Positions 29,782-42,655 of a stretch of DNA of 64,000 nucleotides are shown here, one piece after another. The position numbers and the translations under genes were made by a program. The notes under the pieces were generated by a model, which worked only from the letters and a program-made list of their open reading frames with translations, did no database searches and was not told the DNA's origin. Each line of letters begins with the position of its first letter. Within the stretch, counting starts at the first letter, position 1. This DNA comes from Symsagittifera roscoffensis (taxonomy: Eukaryota; Xenacoelomorpha; Acoela; Convolutidae), in contig NC_087064.1 in NCBI RefSeq assembly GCF_963678635.1, positions 36,031,716 to 36,095,715 of the forward strand. Reading direction: 5' to 3'.

Positions 29782-32013
29782 TAACTTTACACATATGTTA
29801 TTTAACATTATGATCGGCAGACCCATTAACGAAGCGCTCCGCGCCGAGTGGATGCTCCAAACAAGGCTCCTAACGAAAAACCGGAAGGTTGGTATGGAAC
29901 GCGGAAGCCTTCCGGATTCCCGGATTTAGTTTTTTTAACCTAAATAAATTCACGTATCATGAAGGGTGACGGGATCGGCCGTCCCGCCGTTCTCTGAGCG
30001 GTATATAACCTAAAACACTTAAAAATAAACAAGAAACCAAACAAAAAGTAGCATAGTGCCTAAGAAGAATCTAAAAAAAATTAAAAATTAACCAAAAGAA
30101 CCAAAATTTTTTTAAAAAATATATAAAAACAGTAGAAATCATCTCACCAAACGAGATGTCATCCGACCCTAATGTTTTTTTTTAGATTTATTGTTGTTGG
30201 AGACATTTGTATCAAACGAGATCGTTACGATCAAAATTGTGGTCTCTTTCTGGTCTCTTTCTTGACTGATCCGGCAAGCAGTACAAGGAACAGCAGAAAG
30301 GGTCTCAAGGACAACAACAATCGACTGTTGAGTATCGTTAACAAGTTTCGTATCCTTTTTGGTACAGAACGCACGATATCAATCTGTGGGGGGCTCAAGG
30401 GTGCACTGTATTGACCCTCCAACGAGTTGGGACTTTCCGATTTAAACTTTTCATTTCCGATATTGAACGGACATGAAGGGGTGTAATACTATTAGTAGTA
30501 CTTTTTATACTACCCGTATTAACATTCCAATCTCATTTTTTAGTCAAAAGACCGTAAACAGACAGGTTTTTAAGGTCAAAAAAGTGATATTTTGACCCCC
30601 CACAAATCGCGATTTTTGAGATATCGATAATTAGGAGATATCGAAAAGCGCTAAATCAGTGAGTTACATCGTAGTTCAACCAAGATAATTAAAGCAACCG
30701 GTTGAATTTAGTTCGAACGTGCTTGGAACTGATTGGGTACCGAAATCCAATTTCTCGTGAATTTTGAAAAACGAAACACACCAAAATAGGAAAATGTTTC
30801 GAAACTTTTGAGTTAGTGTTTGCCATGTCGTCGAGATTGAGCCCAAACTTCAGCCGTTGCAAGGCCAAAGCTTTGTCAAAAATTCAACTACAACTGAAGA
30901 TGAGGCACGACTTGACACTAAAGCAAACGGACTCTGGTGTTCACGTTTTAACAGCACTTTCTGTGATGTAAAGTTTTCAACCCCCATGTCAAAACTATCA
31001 CAAAACGCTGAAGAACTCCAAATATCAGCAAAAAATTTTAAACGTAGTGCAGATTAGCTGATGCCCGCTGATTTTCGGATTCACCGGTCGCGCTCCACCA
31101 ACAGCCGCCACGCGGACGATGCAGCGATTAGCCGAAAAACTAAGTGAAAAAAAAACAAAAAAGCTACCCAGAATCGATAAACTACATAAGAACTAAAATA
31201 AGCTTCGAGCTCCTGAGGAGCTCTATACTTTGTATAAGGGTTGCAGATCGCTGTGCAAAATTCAATTTTTGACAACTCTAGAAGAGCTATTCTAGAGAAA
31301 GGACGCCTAAGATAAATTAACTTTACGACACTGCATTAAATGCTGATTTATGATTTGGTTGATACAATGATACGGTTTGCTGATTTATTGGCATTTTTAA
31401 TAAAACTGGTCTGGTTTTATCCAGCGTATGCACTGATCGTAACTCAACGGAAGGTTCCCTTTGTAACATTTACTTTTTCATGCATTGGGGAAAAATTAAG
31501 TATAACGTGAAAAAAGTCCAGTGTCAGATAGCTGGGAATCATAACAATCAGATTGAGAAAACTAATATATGTAAAACTGTCTGTGTTGTAATGATTGTAA
31601 CGATGCGTTGCTTGAGGAAACAGAGGTAATTGCTAAAAAAAAAATTGTCGCTTACCTTTTGAAGCTGTAACTATTCGTTAAAAAAATATCCTAACCTTGA
31701 TATAAAAGGCCAGCTTGTAAATGAAATCAAAACACATCACAATTACCAACAAAAATTAGTCGGAGTCGATCAAAACGTTGAGAATTTAAGAAAAAAATTT
31801 TAATAATTTTTGAAATTAAAACAAATTTGGTCGCCCAACTCAGTTTCGTTTTTAAACTAAACTTGTCTAGAATAAATTATTTATCAATAAATTAAAATTT
31901 ACCTTAGCTTGAATCACAGCAAAAATAAAAAAATTTTTAGCTACCCGAATTGATTTCGCCTTTAAAACAAAAACGCCTAGAAAAAATTATTCATCAATTT
32001 TTTTTTTCTACAG

Positions 32014-32790
32014 TTGAAATCAAATGTCCAGCCAAAATTTAATTTTGACGAGTTCGATATGCTCACCAAAAAAGCTCTTTACAAACTTTATTATTATCTT
32101 TATGGCCAAAAAGAGGGTTACAGGAAAATCGTTGAAGTAATCACAAAAACAGGATGTCTATGAAGTGTGAGTGGAGTAACTACAACTGAAGCAACTAACC
32201 AGACTACCAACGACAAGATACGTGAGTTTGAAACTTTCAAACTCCCCGATGAGTTCGAAATTTTGATTTTGGGATCTAGTATCACGGCTCGAATAAGAAC
32301 GGAAACTAGGCCGAATGATACTATTTTTCATTCTTGTAGAGGAAGTAGTACTGCAGAGAAAATCAAAGTTTTGAGTAATTATCCATCAACAGAACTTAAA
32401 TGTGTTATGGTTCAAGATGGCACTAATTCCATCCTGAAGTCAAAATGTGAAAAAATTTGCAATCAAACACCAGAAAATGATTGATTTCTTTACCAATGAA
32501 ATTTTTCCTGAAATGATTGTAGTGTGCGAGATACCTCCAATCTTAAATATTGAGGAGGCAAAATCAAAGGTTGACTTATAGAATGACTAATTGAACAGCT
32601 TAGTACAGTAGGAGCTTGGTTACAGTAGTGAGCCAGGGTTTCAAGTGCTGAATCAAAAAATCAATATTTGGAGCTTTCTATTCTGGGATAAAGTTCATCT
32701 TAATGATGATCATGTAGTACCTTTTTTGAGGAATTGCTTCGTTCAATTGTATGCTGACATTCAAACAACTGCAACGATCCAAAACAGTAG
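32014..32790 (+). pseudogene. LINE ORF1-like SGNH-hydrolase-domain relic (copy B)
   Basis: Equivalent of the copy A relic. The 105-residue frame at 32167-32484 is open and differs at about five residues (for example a Pro to Thr and a Tyr to Cys change). The same GSS variant of the GDS motif and the same DGTNS block are present. Confidence 0.55.
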
Positions 32791-33339
32791 AAAGTTATGA
32801 CAGTCGTACTCAAAATAGATTTACTAATCGCAACCACCCCTACTCTCGGACCCGTACTTGTCAGCTAAACCTTGACGGGTAAAATAAATCACCATATGTT
32901 CAAGTTCAGTGCCATTATCGATTCTAGTTAAAATGATTTCATTGAATAGGTCTGAGATTTGAATTTCATTAAAATCAATTTGTGGTTAAGCTCAGCTAGA
33001 ATCTCTGTAATTTTTCATGTGAAACAGAACTAGTAATCTATCGAATTATGAACAAAAATACTAATAGAAATTTTTCCATAAGATTCCACTATTTTTTCTA
33101 ATTAAAATTATTATGTGCCTTTCAAGCGCACTGTTTTTGATTAACTAGTGCTTCTCAAGGGCGCTATTTATAACTATTGATTAACTACGCTTTTATTTAA
33201 GTAGTTATAAAATAAATTGAATCCAAAATCAACTGAATTTTACAGCGCCTTTTCTCCATCGAAGCAAAATTAAATTATTCAATCAGATGATTTTTACCCA
33301 AATCCGGGTCTATCAAAAAACTATAAAAGCATCACAAAA

Positions 33340-34178
33340 ACTTTGGTGAACTACAAAAACAACATCAAACTCTTATATTTGAACTGTAGAAGCCCAGTGA
33401 TAAAACGTTCAGATTTGCAAACACTTGTGAAAACAATTGGCGAAAATATATATTTTTTGGATTTTCTAATCTTGATTCATTGAGTCAAACGACCAACCTC
33501 TGTGGACTCTTGATAGTAGAAATTATGTTGCTTTTCGAAGCAATAGATCTGTGGAAGCCAGCAAAAAAATCAAAAGGTGGTGGGGTTATGCTCCTAATAC
33601 CAAAAATACTCAATTCAAAACCACGGCAAGACTTACAAAATCATAAAAAAACAATAACATGTAAATTGGAATCAAAATACAACTTTTTTTAACAAAAAAG
33701 TAGAAAAACGAATTTGAACATATTATATACTCTGTGTAAAGCAAACACTGTTGAAATCTGTAATGAACTAGCTAAGTCAATTCACTATGCGCAACCCTAC
33801 AATTTCAGTTTGATCTTAAGGAGTAATTACAATTTGAATAAGCTTAATGCAGACGAGAAAGAGTCTCATGATATAACCCTTGTTCTTTACAACCTTGACG
33901 TTACTAACAAAACAGTACTCAAAATGGAAAATTATCAATGATACTAGAAACTAGCAAAATCACAAGGAACTTCTAAAAAAATTTAGTTGAAAATAATATC
34001 TTTAACGAGAAGCTCAAAAAAGCCATTTCTACACCAATATATAAAAATCATGATCCAAAACTATCAAGAAACTACAATTCAACCTCAAATAGCAGGTGCA
34101 TTATCACAAGTGTTCAAAAACAATTAAATTTCCTTGGGGAAGAGCATAGTAGGATAAGTTTAATTTACTGATCAGCAT
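33340..34178 (+). pseudogene. LINE ORF2 endonuclease start and RT fragment (copy B)
   Basis: The APE start (LNCRS) and the GGGVMLLIPK stretch are at about 33340-33690, and the RT fragment with KKAISTPIYK lies near 33990-34080. The frame is disrupted in the same places as copy A, so the LINE was already dead before the 5.5-kb duplication. Confidence 0.55.
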
Positions 34179-34180
34179 GA

Positions 34181-35408
34181 CTGTCCTGCGTCCCAACACT
34201 TTTTAACCCTGGGAGAAAAAGTTTTATTGTGAGACAATGACATTAAAAGTCAGAAAAGATGTTTTATCTTAGGTCATATCCTCAGAGTGCAGAATATTGA
34301 AAATGTTAGATGGCTATATCAATTTAGTTTGATGCCATTTGTAGCACGTAGTGATTCGATCCGATGAGGATAAAAATTGTTTTCATTCTTTTTGTAAATT
34401 GTGTTCGAGGGCACTGTACCATTCTAATGAGTTACGCAAAGTTCAATGAAGACATTGACCGGGCTGTTCGGGAGTATGTGATATTTGACAAGAAGTGCTT
34501 GAATTGCATGGCAGAAACAAAATTTTATTGGTAGCAATTGAGTGAGAACGATGGTTGTTTCTAAGGAATAACGGTGTTAACAGTAAAATTGAGCAAATTG
34601 GGAACGGTCAATTTTGCGTGACGAAAGAGTTTATAAATTTTTTAAGTAGGCGTGCATGTGCCGTGACAATTTTAGTTTTCGCGAATACTCAAAAAGTGCA
34701 AAAATAAAAACGACAATTTTCATTAGTCGGAATAAAAAACAACTACGATTTTTGCTGATAAGAAGCGAATTACTGGAGAGAAAAACTGCGAACGACATCA
34801 AAATTTGAAGATTGGTCCTAGTTGTAACGATTATACAGCTACAATCGTTACCGAGCAGTTCCCAGAATTCGGAGGGCTATTGGGAATATCTGCTACCCTT
34901 CCTGGTTGCCAGGAACAACGCTCTTCAGTCGGATTTGAGGATCCGGAAGAGTCTTGGGAAAAACAGTAGACAATGATTGTAACAAGTCTTAGCTTACGGG
35001 AATGGCTTTCACTGAATTTAATTAAAATCTTATTCTATTTCCAGTACATGAGAAGCTAAGAATTGAGGGACAGTGTTGATCCATCAACGATGGAAATGAT
35101 GAATTTTATGTACTGAACAAAAACAATAGTAAAATGATAGTTCAGTAGTAGCCCTGTTTTTAGGAGTGACCTCGTAGGCTTGAGATACTAAGACCCAGCC
35201 ATGAGCTCACTATTTTTACCTAAATTAAGTTTATTTGCGCGGTTGGCCAATAACCTTAGATATTAATGTTTTTGTCGACCCAGTGTTAATGGACCACACT
35301 TAGAGATGGCTTTGGTGGAGACCGTTAAAAGCATAAGAAGCTGTGTTTAGATGCTAGCCAGTCGTCTTAGAACCTAGCATTATTTTTCATCGGTGTATAT
35401 TTTCGGGC
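34181..35408 (+). repeat. 1.2-kb shared repeat block (copy B)
   Basis: Same boundaries relative to its unit as the block in copy A (CTGTCCTGCG to the sequence before CTAATTTTAC). Followed, as in copy A, by a GC-richer stretch (GAAGCGCTCCGCGCCGAG) absent from the array units. Confidence 0.75.
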
Positions 35409-36422
35409 TAATTTTACACATATGTTCTTTAACATTTTGATCGGCAGACCCATTAACGAAGCGCTCCGCGCCGAGTGGATGCTCCAAACAAGGCTCCTAA
35501 CGAAAAACTGGAAGGTTGGTATGGAACGCGGAAGCCTTCCGGATTCCCGGATTTAGTTTTTTAACCTAAATAAATTCACGTATCTTGAAGGGTGACGGGA
35601 TGGGCCGTCCCGCCGTTCTCTGAGCGGTATATAACCTAAAACACTTTAAAATAAACAAGAAACCAAACAAAAAGTAGCATAGTACCTAAGAAGAATCTAA
35701 AAATATTTAAAAATTAACCAAAAGAACCAAAAAATATTTAAAAAATATATAAAAACAGTAGAAATCATCTCACCAAACGAGATGTCATCCGACCCTAATG
35801 TTTTTTTTTAGATTTATTGTTGTTGGAGACATTTGTATCAAACGAGATCGTTACGATCAAAATTGTGGTCTCTTTCTGGTCTCTTTCTTGACTGATCCGG
35901 CAAGCAGTACAAGGAACAGCAGAAAGGGTCTCAAGGACAACAACACTCGACTGTTGAGTATCGTTAACAAGTTTCCTATCCCTTTTGGTACAGAACGCAC
36001 GATATCAATCTGTGGGGGGCTCAAGAGTGACTGCATTGTAGTGACCCTCCAACGAGTTGGGAATTTCCGATTTAAAATTTTCATTTCCGATACTGAACGG
36101 ACCCGAAGGGGTGTAATACTATTAGTAAAAATTTTTCGTTTTTTAGTCAAAAGACCGTAAACAGACAGGTTTTTAAGGTCAAAAAAGTGATGTTTTGACC
36201 CCCCCACAAATCGCGATTTTTGAGATTTTGATAATTATGAGATATCGAAAAGCGCTAAATCAGTGAGTTACATCGTAATTCAACCAAGATAATTAAAGCA
36301 CCCGGTTGAATTTAGTTCGAACGAGCTTGGAACTAATGGGGTACCGAAATCCATTTTCTCGTGAATTTTGAAAAATGAAACACACCAAAATAGGAAAATG
36401 TTTCAAAACTTTTGAGTTAGTG

Positions 36423-37140
36423 CAATAGAAATTGTTGTTCGTACAACATACATCAATGAATCGACAGGTTCTAAAACCTGTTCGGCAACAACCTTCCTGG
36501 TCCCAGTAAAAATGGACTTAACGAGTGTGATTTAGTGGATTCATCAATCTGGAGGAGCCCAAGTAGCATTGTTTTGATGAAATTTTTCAGCTGAAACGTT
36601 TTAGATAGTTTTTTTTGCATCAAACTAGAAGATCTCGGATCAAAATATTTTAGGTAAATAAGACAAAAATGGCGGAAAGAGTTATTTGACTTTACATCAA
36701 AGACGTTTTGTTTTATAACTCTAGAACAACTGGATTGATTCAATTCATTTTGGTACCATTAGAATAGTAATTAGGCAGGCGTGAACGTAAGCTTTTTTCA
36801 AAGAAATTAAGCATAAACGTTTTTTGGATTGTTTTTAGCAAAACCACCGGTTTTTGAAGGTTTCTAAAATTTTTGTGGAAAGCACTTATAACCCTACCAA
36901 GAGGCAGCGATGGTGGAATAAGCCATTTCTACGTTGTTCTCGACAAAAAGGAAGGGTTAAGAAATCTAGAAAATGACAGTCAAGTCGGAAATAGACTCAT
37001 TGAAAGACCCGTCACAGTTAAGGTAAGCTGTTAAATAGGCAGTTTAGCATCAATCCGGAGGGGTCTGAAGTCAGAACAAACCCTTACTAGTTAATTTATT
37101 TTGATTTTAAGACTCTATGAAGGTATCCGGAATGATCTCG
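36423..37140. other. Unique spacer, nothing recognised
   Basis: About 700 bp right of copy B. The longest frames are short, on either strand, and show no motif. Confidence 0.4.
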
Positions 37141-37840
37141 GTTTAGAATTTTGACATATCGGAAGGTTCATATTTTGCCAATCCGGAGGGGTCCCGATTC
37201 GGAGGGGTCCTGTTTTTTGCCAATATGGATGGGTCAAACTTTGCCAATCCGAAGGGGTCCAAAATCGGAGACTTCTGGTTTTTCAATCCGGAAGGATAAC
37301 GTTTTGCCAATTCGGAGCGGTCCCGGCTCGGAAAAGTCGTGTTTTTCGCCAATCCGAAAGGGTCACAATTCGCCAATCGAGAGGGGTCTCAACTCGGAAA
37401 CTTTTAATTGAATTTAATTGATTTTGCATAATAGGCTCTGAGACTGTATCCGGAAGGGTCTCGTGTTACCCTTTTGACAACTCGGAAAGGTCATATTTTG
37501 CCAATCCGGAGGGGTTCCAATTCAGATGGGTTATGTTTTTTGTCAATCCGTAGGGGACCCAATTCGGAGGGGTCCTGTTCTTTTTCAATCCGGAGGGGTC
37601 CCAATTTGGATGGGTCCTGTTTTTTGCCAGTCTAGAGGGGTCCCAATTCGGAGGGATCCTGTTTTTTGTCAATCAGGAGGGATCCCAATTCGGAGAAATT
37701 CTGTTTTTTGTCAATCCGGATGAGTCCCAATTCGGAGAAGTCTTGTCTTTTGTCAATCCGGAGGGATCCCAATTCGGAGAGGTCCTGTTTTTGCCAATTC
37801 AGTAGGGTCCCTGAAAGCCGATCCGGAGGGGTTTAAAAAA
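37141..37840. repeat. 42-bp minisatellite
   Basis: Tandem repeats built from two half-units of the form CAATCCGGAGGGGTCC followed by a T-rich spacer (TGTTTTTTG); full period about 42 bp. About seven clear units occupy 37500-37805, and about five more degenerate ones lie at 37180-37400 with an unrelated interval between. Because 42 is a multiple of three, frames stay open over much of it on both strands (on the minus strand as 14-residue repeats containing PPNWDPSGLAK). Confidence 0.85.
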
Positions 37841-38974
37841 AATTTATACGAACGCAATCACAGAGATCTTAAACGGAGACAAGGCATTTGGTGAAAAGTG
37901 TTAAGATAGAACGACAAATAAGCTCACCAAAAAGGACTGGAAACCGGTGACTGCACTGGTGACTTGTCTTTAAATAAAAACTGAAGAAATAATAATATAA
38001 CCAAAACAAGTCTAAGCTCGGAGATTTGCGACTGTAGGTCTAACCGAAAACAGAAATTGACACTGATTTATTTGGATTAGAATCCAAAACTGTTTTTTGG
38101 AAGAGTTGTTGCCTTGACTAACTTAGTAGGTCTAGCCCGGGCATTCCGCAGACATATAGGTAACACAGAACTCGGTGGATGCAATAGTCGCCCAATTGAG
38201 AAAAAAACTACCTTCATGTTTCGCTCGTTTAGAGCGGCACTAAACGGGGAAAGCTCTTTCTTTAGAAACTTGTTCGACTATTAAATTGCGACAGACCAAT
38301 CGCAATACATATACATTTTTTTATTCTTCCCTATTCAAGTTGAAATTTTTACTTATAATTGTTCTCGATCGGGTAGTGACTGCACTATCTCTTAATGATA
38401 TTGACATCATCCGACTGTGCTAGCTTTTTATACAATCACCAATAAGCAATTGCTGAGCATAAAATATATATACGCTCTACTGTGATAACTTAATAAGGTT
38501 CGTGGTCACTCGTTAGCTTAAATTTTTGGACACATTGTTTTGTGATAATATTATCAGTTATCAGACAACAAATACGGTAGCAAGTGAATTAGCTGAGTGA
38601 ACAGTTAAGGGTAAAAGATTAAGATAAGTCTAGACAAGTCGAGGCTACCTGCTAAGTGATAGTTCCAAGATAGTACCGAAGAAACAAAGGAAATCAAGGA
38701 ATGATCCTTCTATGGAAAGGACTCAGAATAAGAAGAAGCATCGACTAAAAGACTGTCCAACTCATGTAAATAAAAATTTGGTTTTAAAAGGATTAATAAA
38801 ACAAAATTTTAAAGAAAATAATTTCAAAGAGATCTGAAACAGATGACGACTTATCGAGCTGCTCATGTTTCCCGGAATGCCCCTTGTCATATAAATTAGA
38901 GTCTAATGAGCCAGTGATGCCGGAAACAGAGCATCTAAGATGTAAGATAGGGTAGGGAGAGTTTGAGTTGCTAA
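37841..38974. other. Non-coding stretch before the Pol relic
   Basis: AT-rich, without LTR, protease or Gag that I can identify. It contains TTCGTGGTCAC near 38500, the reverse complement of GTGACCACGAA near 44050, the only similarity I noticed between the two ends of the Pol relic. Confidence 0.35.
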
Positions 38975-39690
38975 GGGCAGTTTTAAATTAGAACGCAGAC
39001 GTTTAAATCGGATATTGGTTTTTGTAAGATCGTCGAGCACCAGATCGAGCTAGAAGAAGACGTCGTTCCCCACGGGAGGGAGCGAGAAACATGACACCTC
39101 ATCAATTGCAGGCTTGCCGAACCGAAATAGAAAAGCTGCTCGGTTACGACACGACCCCGAAGTCACCTTGGGCTTGTGGGGTTGTCCAGGCAAACAGAAA
39201 AGAGGACAGCTGAAATTCTACTGCGATTTTCGCTATCTGAATGAGGTGACCCTGAAGGTCACTTACCCAATACCACGCATAGACGAGAGTCTCTCGAGTT
39301 TTGGCGATGCCAAGTTTTTCACCACACTGGACCTGGGTTCTGCCTTCTGGCAGGTTCCTCTGCGAAAGAAGGACAGAGAAAAGACTGGATTTGCAAGTAA
39401 ATTGGGCTTAAACCAAAGAAAGAGGATGCCTTTCGGCCTGTGCAATGCCACGGCGACCTTTCAAAGACTGATGGCTCACGCTCTGGCCAGCATATCGAAG
39501 AGGTATTGGAATCTCGGGATGTGCTATGTGGATGACGTAGTGATAGCGACACTGACATTGACAGACCCCATTAACAGATTTGACGAAGTCTTTGACTTCA
39601 AAACGAGAGCTGGCATGAAATGCGAACTCTCGAAATGTGAGATCCTAAAGGGATTCAATAAAGTACCTAGGAAGAATGGTGGATAAGCAT
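38975..39690 (+). pseudogene. Ty3/Gypsy reverse transcriptase relic
   Basis: Fragments in two frames: one around 39091-39200 (the MTPHQLQACRTEIEKLL region) and one at 39114-39686 with CDFRYLN, YPIPRIDE, FFTTLDLGSAFWQVPL, RMPFGLCNATATFQRLM and the catalytic YVDD near 39520. Family-typical order is preserved. A frameshift near 39195 and the lack of any upstream protease show it is a truncated, dead copy. Confidence 0.85.
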
Positions 39691-40620
39691 AGCGTGAGGT
39701 CGGATCCGGATGCGATGGAGGCCAGGTTAACATGGAGGCCCCCAAAACGGACACGCAACTCATGAGCTTCCTAAGATATGCGACTTTTTATCGCGAGTTT
39801 ATAAAGGGATACATAAAAAAATCTACCCGATGCAGCAACTGATGTGCAACAAAGGAAAGAAGTTCGAAAAAATAACGGGGTTCAGGAAGCCTTCGACAAT
39901 AGGGAGCGAAGCGCCAGTGCGAGGCATGCCCAGAGGGAAAAGCATGTACGTTCTTGACGCTGCTGCTTCTGTGTTAGCCATTTCCAGAATAATGCATCAG
40001 GAGCAAGAATGGAATGGGAGATTTTTTCTCCGTCCCAATGCAAGCGGCAGTGGGGTATTGAGCGACTCTGAGATAAAATGCAACCTGCCAAAAGCAGAAA
40101 TGTTTGCCGTAGTCAGGTTCGTGAAAAAGTTTCGCGCCTACTTGGGAGGTGCTCCCTTTAAAAAGCAAGTGAGCAAACGAGCCCTATCCTGGTTGAAAAC
40201 TGACCCGATGGAACAGATTTACACTGGTTGTTGGATAGTCAGGTTGGATGGCACCAGAATGCTGGCAGTCTCTGCAAGAAAATTGAATTTTATGAAAGAT
40301 TGGAGAAGAAGCAAGCCAGTCAGGGAAAGTTTCTCCTTCTTAGACAAAAAGACTTACGAAGCACTTCCCTTGTCGAGATGGCTGGACAAGTCAGGACATC
40401 CTATAGCAGGACATCCTGAATTACCATTGGAGAAAGCGGCACAGATTAAGATCATATCCAAGAAGGAACTCGTGCCCTTGGATCTGTTGATACATTCAAA
40501 TCTGGCTCAACAGGAACTATCTCGTATGAACATAAACAGCCTCTCAGTGCTAGATAAAATGGGGCAGGTCACACCAGAAGGAATGCGGATGGTGGCTGGA
40601 CTATAAGAGAGAGAATTAAC
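39691..40620 (+). pseudogene. RNase H and connection region of the Gypsy Pol relic
   Basis: Continues the RT in shifted frames. PQTDTQLMSFL-like and FYREFIKGY-like pieces lie near 39750-39810. The frame at 39830-40606 has VLDAAAS where an RNase H usually shows TDAS, then EMFAVVRFVKKFRAYLGGAPF and ALSWLK, matching the E and wall motifs. At least one catalytic Asp is altered. Confidence 0.75.
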
Positions 40621-41680
40621 CAGAGATGATGCTGAATGCGCAGCAGCCATGGCATCGGTGACCTCGTGAGAAAGTACGGATAAAATCGTCAAAAACCAGC
40701 ACAAGGAAGTTGAAAGGGATAGTAGGACAGTAGTTCAGCAACTAGTTTCCTCAATTTGAGTGAGAACATCGTACAAGACGAAGGAACATGAGGACGGGAC
40801 TCAGAAGAAGACAGTCACTTACGAGACACCCGATCATAGACTGAGTTGAGTCGAAAAATTGGAGCAAGAAATTTTTACCGGGGAGTCGGACAATGAAGGA
40901 AGCGGATTAGAAGATGGAAAAGACGAGGTGGACAAAGTTTTTTCCGGGGAGTTTAGATAGATGAGTAGATCATGCACATAAGAATCTGCCGTGGAGATAT
41001 GCTCCACGGTAAACTAATCTGTCGGAGACACCTCACGGAAATTGGAGGTTGAGACGTACTCATACAAGAACTCGAGCACGGGATCTGAATTATAAGAATT
41101 GGTGATACACACATTGCTAGTGGAGACTCGAGCATGAGAATTGGAAAGGGAGCTGCATCAAGGCCCTGATAGTGATCGCTAGCTGTTCCCCAGTGAAAAA
41201 CTTTTTGACAACGCGGCAGATGACTTGGAGATGATAGCGGGGTCAAAACGTTCGGTGAGCCTATTACCGCAGAAGGAAGCACTCAGAATTGAGCTAGAAC
41301 CATTCAAGCAGGAGACAAAGCCTTTCGCAAAGATTTGGTTTGTTGATATGGAGGATGACACGCATCAGCCCGATGAGTTGAGGAATCACCTGAAGGTCAT
41401 GAAGACAAAATTGGAGGCAAGATACAGACTCTCAGACTTACTAGGAGCGCAGAGAAACGACCGCATGACGAGTAGCTTGAAAAGAAGGATCAAAAATGGG
41501 GCACCAGACGAAGGAGATCTGGAAGAAGATAGTTACCGATTCTTGAGACAGTACTATATGCAAAAAGAGCGACGGTTATAACTGAACAAGGATGGGATCA
41601 AGGCTTGCAAAAGGAGAAAAGAGGAAAAGTTCCTTTACGAATACAACGCGATAGTGATGCCGCATTTCTATCAAACGACG
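40621..41680 (+). pseudogene. Region between RNase H and integrase of the Pol relic
   Basis: Acidic, low-complexity fragments, then a frame at 41225-41581 (KIWFVDMEDDTHQPDEL and on to FLRQYYMQK) that leads into the integrase zinc region. Stops and frame changes occur throughout. No separate enzyme recognised. Confidence 0.55.
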
Positions 41681-42655
41681 ATTTCATTCACGTCACATGA
41701 TCAGATGGACCATCAAGGAATCGATAAAGTTTACTAGATGATTTTGAAACGCTTCGAGTGGCCGGGGATGAAGAAGGCATGAGAGAAGTGGTTGAAGGCA
41801 TGTCTGTCATGCCAACAGGTGAAATATTCTAGGATATTGCGATTCCCATTAAATTCACTCGAGTCATCCGAGTTTAAGGAAGTGGTGCAGATAGATCATC
41901 ATAAGATATGTTTGACAGACAGTGGCTAAAATCAGGTCTTAGTGATGATCGACCACTTCACAAAGTATGTAGAGGACGTGCCCTCCATGACTGCCTCAGC
42001 CGAGGAGACATGCGATCATCTGGTTAACAATTGGATAGCCAGACACGGATGCCCGATGGCAATCCAATCAGATAGGGAAGTGCTTTTGTGGGGGAGCTTA
42101 CTAAGGAGCTCATGAGACGTTCTTAGTGGAAAGACAAAATCGGACTCTGGTGTCGATGTTGAGGGTTTATTCTTTCCGATACATGACTGATTGGGGCAGA
42201 TGTTTGTCACAAGTATTGGGAGCTCCCAACAGTACGCAACATTCCACCACAGGATATAGTCCGTACATGATGTTTACTGGGCATCAAAAAGCTTTGCCTT
42301 TGATTTTTTTAACCCTTATTATGAAGGAAAGAAGACATTGCTACAAATCCATGTAAAAGATGTGATAAGAAGATGGTCAGCACGAGCTTAAAGACTTATG
42401 TAGACGTAGAACGCAACAAGCTCAGGCGAGGCTGAGGAAAAATTTTGATTAAAAAAAGCTGGTGAAAAAAGTTACTCAGTAGGAGACTACGTGTGGGTTT
42501 TTCACAACGTTATCCTACCTAAAGGAACGTAGAAATTCCTGAAAAAATGGAGGGGATTGTTTGTGTAAACGGAAGTCCATCAGGAGGGACGTTTTTACAG
42601 ACTGAGTACTGACCGAGCTGCGCACGTTGAAAACATTGTGCCACATAACCCATTT
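41681..42655 (+). pseudogene. Integrase relic of the Gypsy Pol
   Basis: HHCC-type zinc region at about 41690-41830 (DHQGIDKVY, then CLSCQQVK). The core near 41880-42060 has VVQIDHH, VMIDHFTKY and IARHGCP, the second Asp region is degraded, and VERQNRTLVSML at about 42128 carries the catalytic Glu. A C-terminal part with YVWVFHNV and FYRLSTDRAAHVENI at 42490-42640 matches the end of Gypsy Pol proteins. Several frameshifts; not functional. Confidence 0.8.

Larger units (their letters stand above)
25290..30818 (+). repeat. Copy A of a 5.5-kb direct tandem duplication
   Basis: Starts TTTGCCATGACG and ends GAGTTAGTG; the sequence restarts at 30819 with TTTGCCATGTCG. It carries, in order, a short conserved frame, a near-palindrome GAGCTCCTGAGGAGCTC (25678-25694), a decayed LINE (26476-28550), a 1.2-kb block shared with the array at the right end of the window (28554-29781), and about 1 kb of unassigned sequence with an 80-aa frame (30172-30414). 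Confidence 0.9.
30819..36422 (+). repeat. Copy B of the 5.5-kb direct tandem duplication
   Basis: Colinear with copy A over its entire length, a few percent divergent by eye (not computed). Differences include a 32-bp segment at about 31276-31307 with 8-bp inverted arms and a segment of about 95 bp at about 33108-33203, both present only here, and a shorter region near 36125. The palindrome recurs at 31207-31223. Confidence 0.9.

Noticed and set aside
36471-36743. 90-aa minus-strand frame right of copy B
   Set aside because: No motif, no neighbouring supporting gene, composition as expected from AT-rich sequence.
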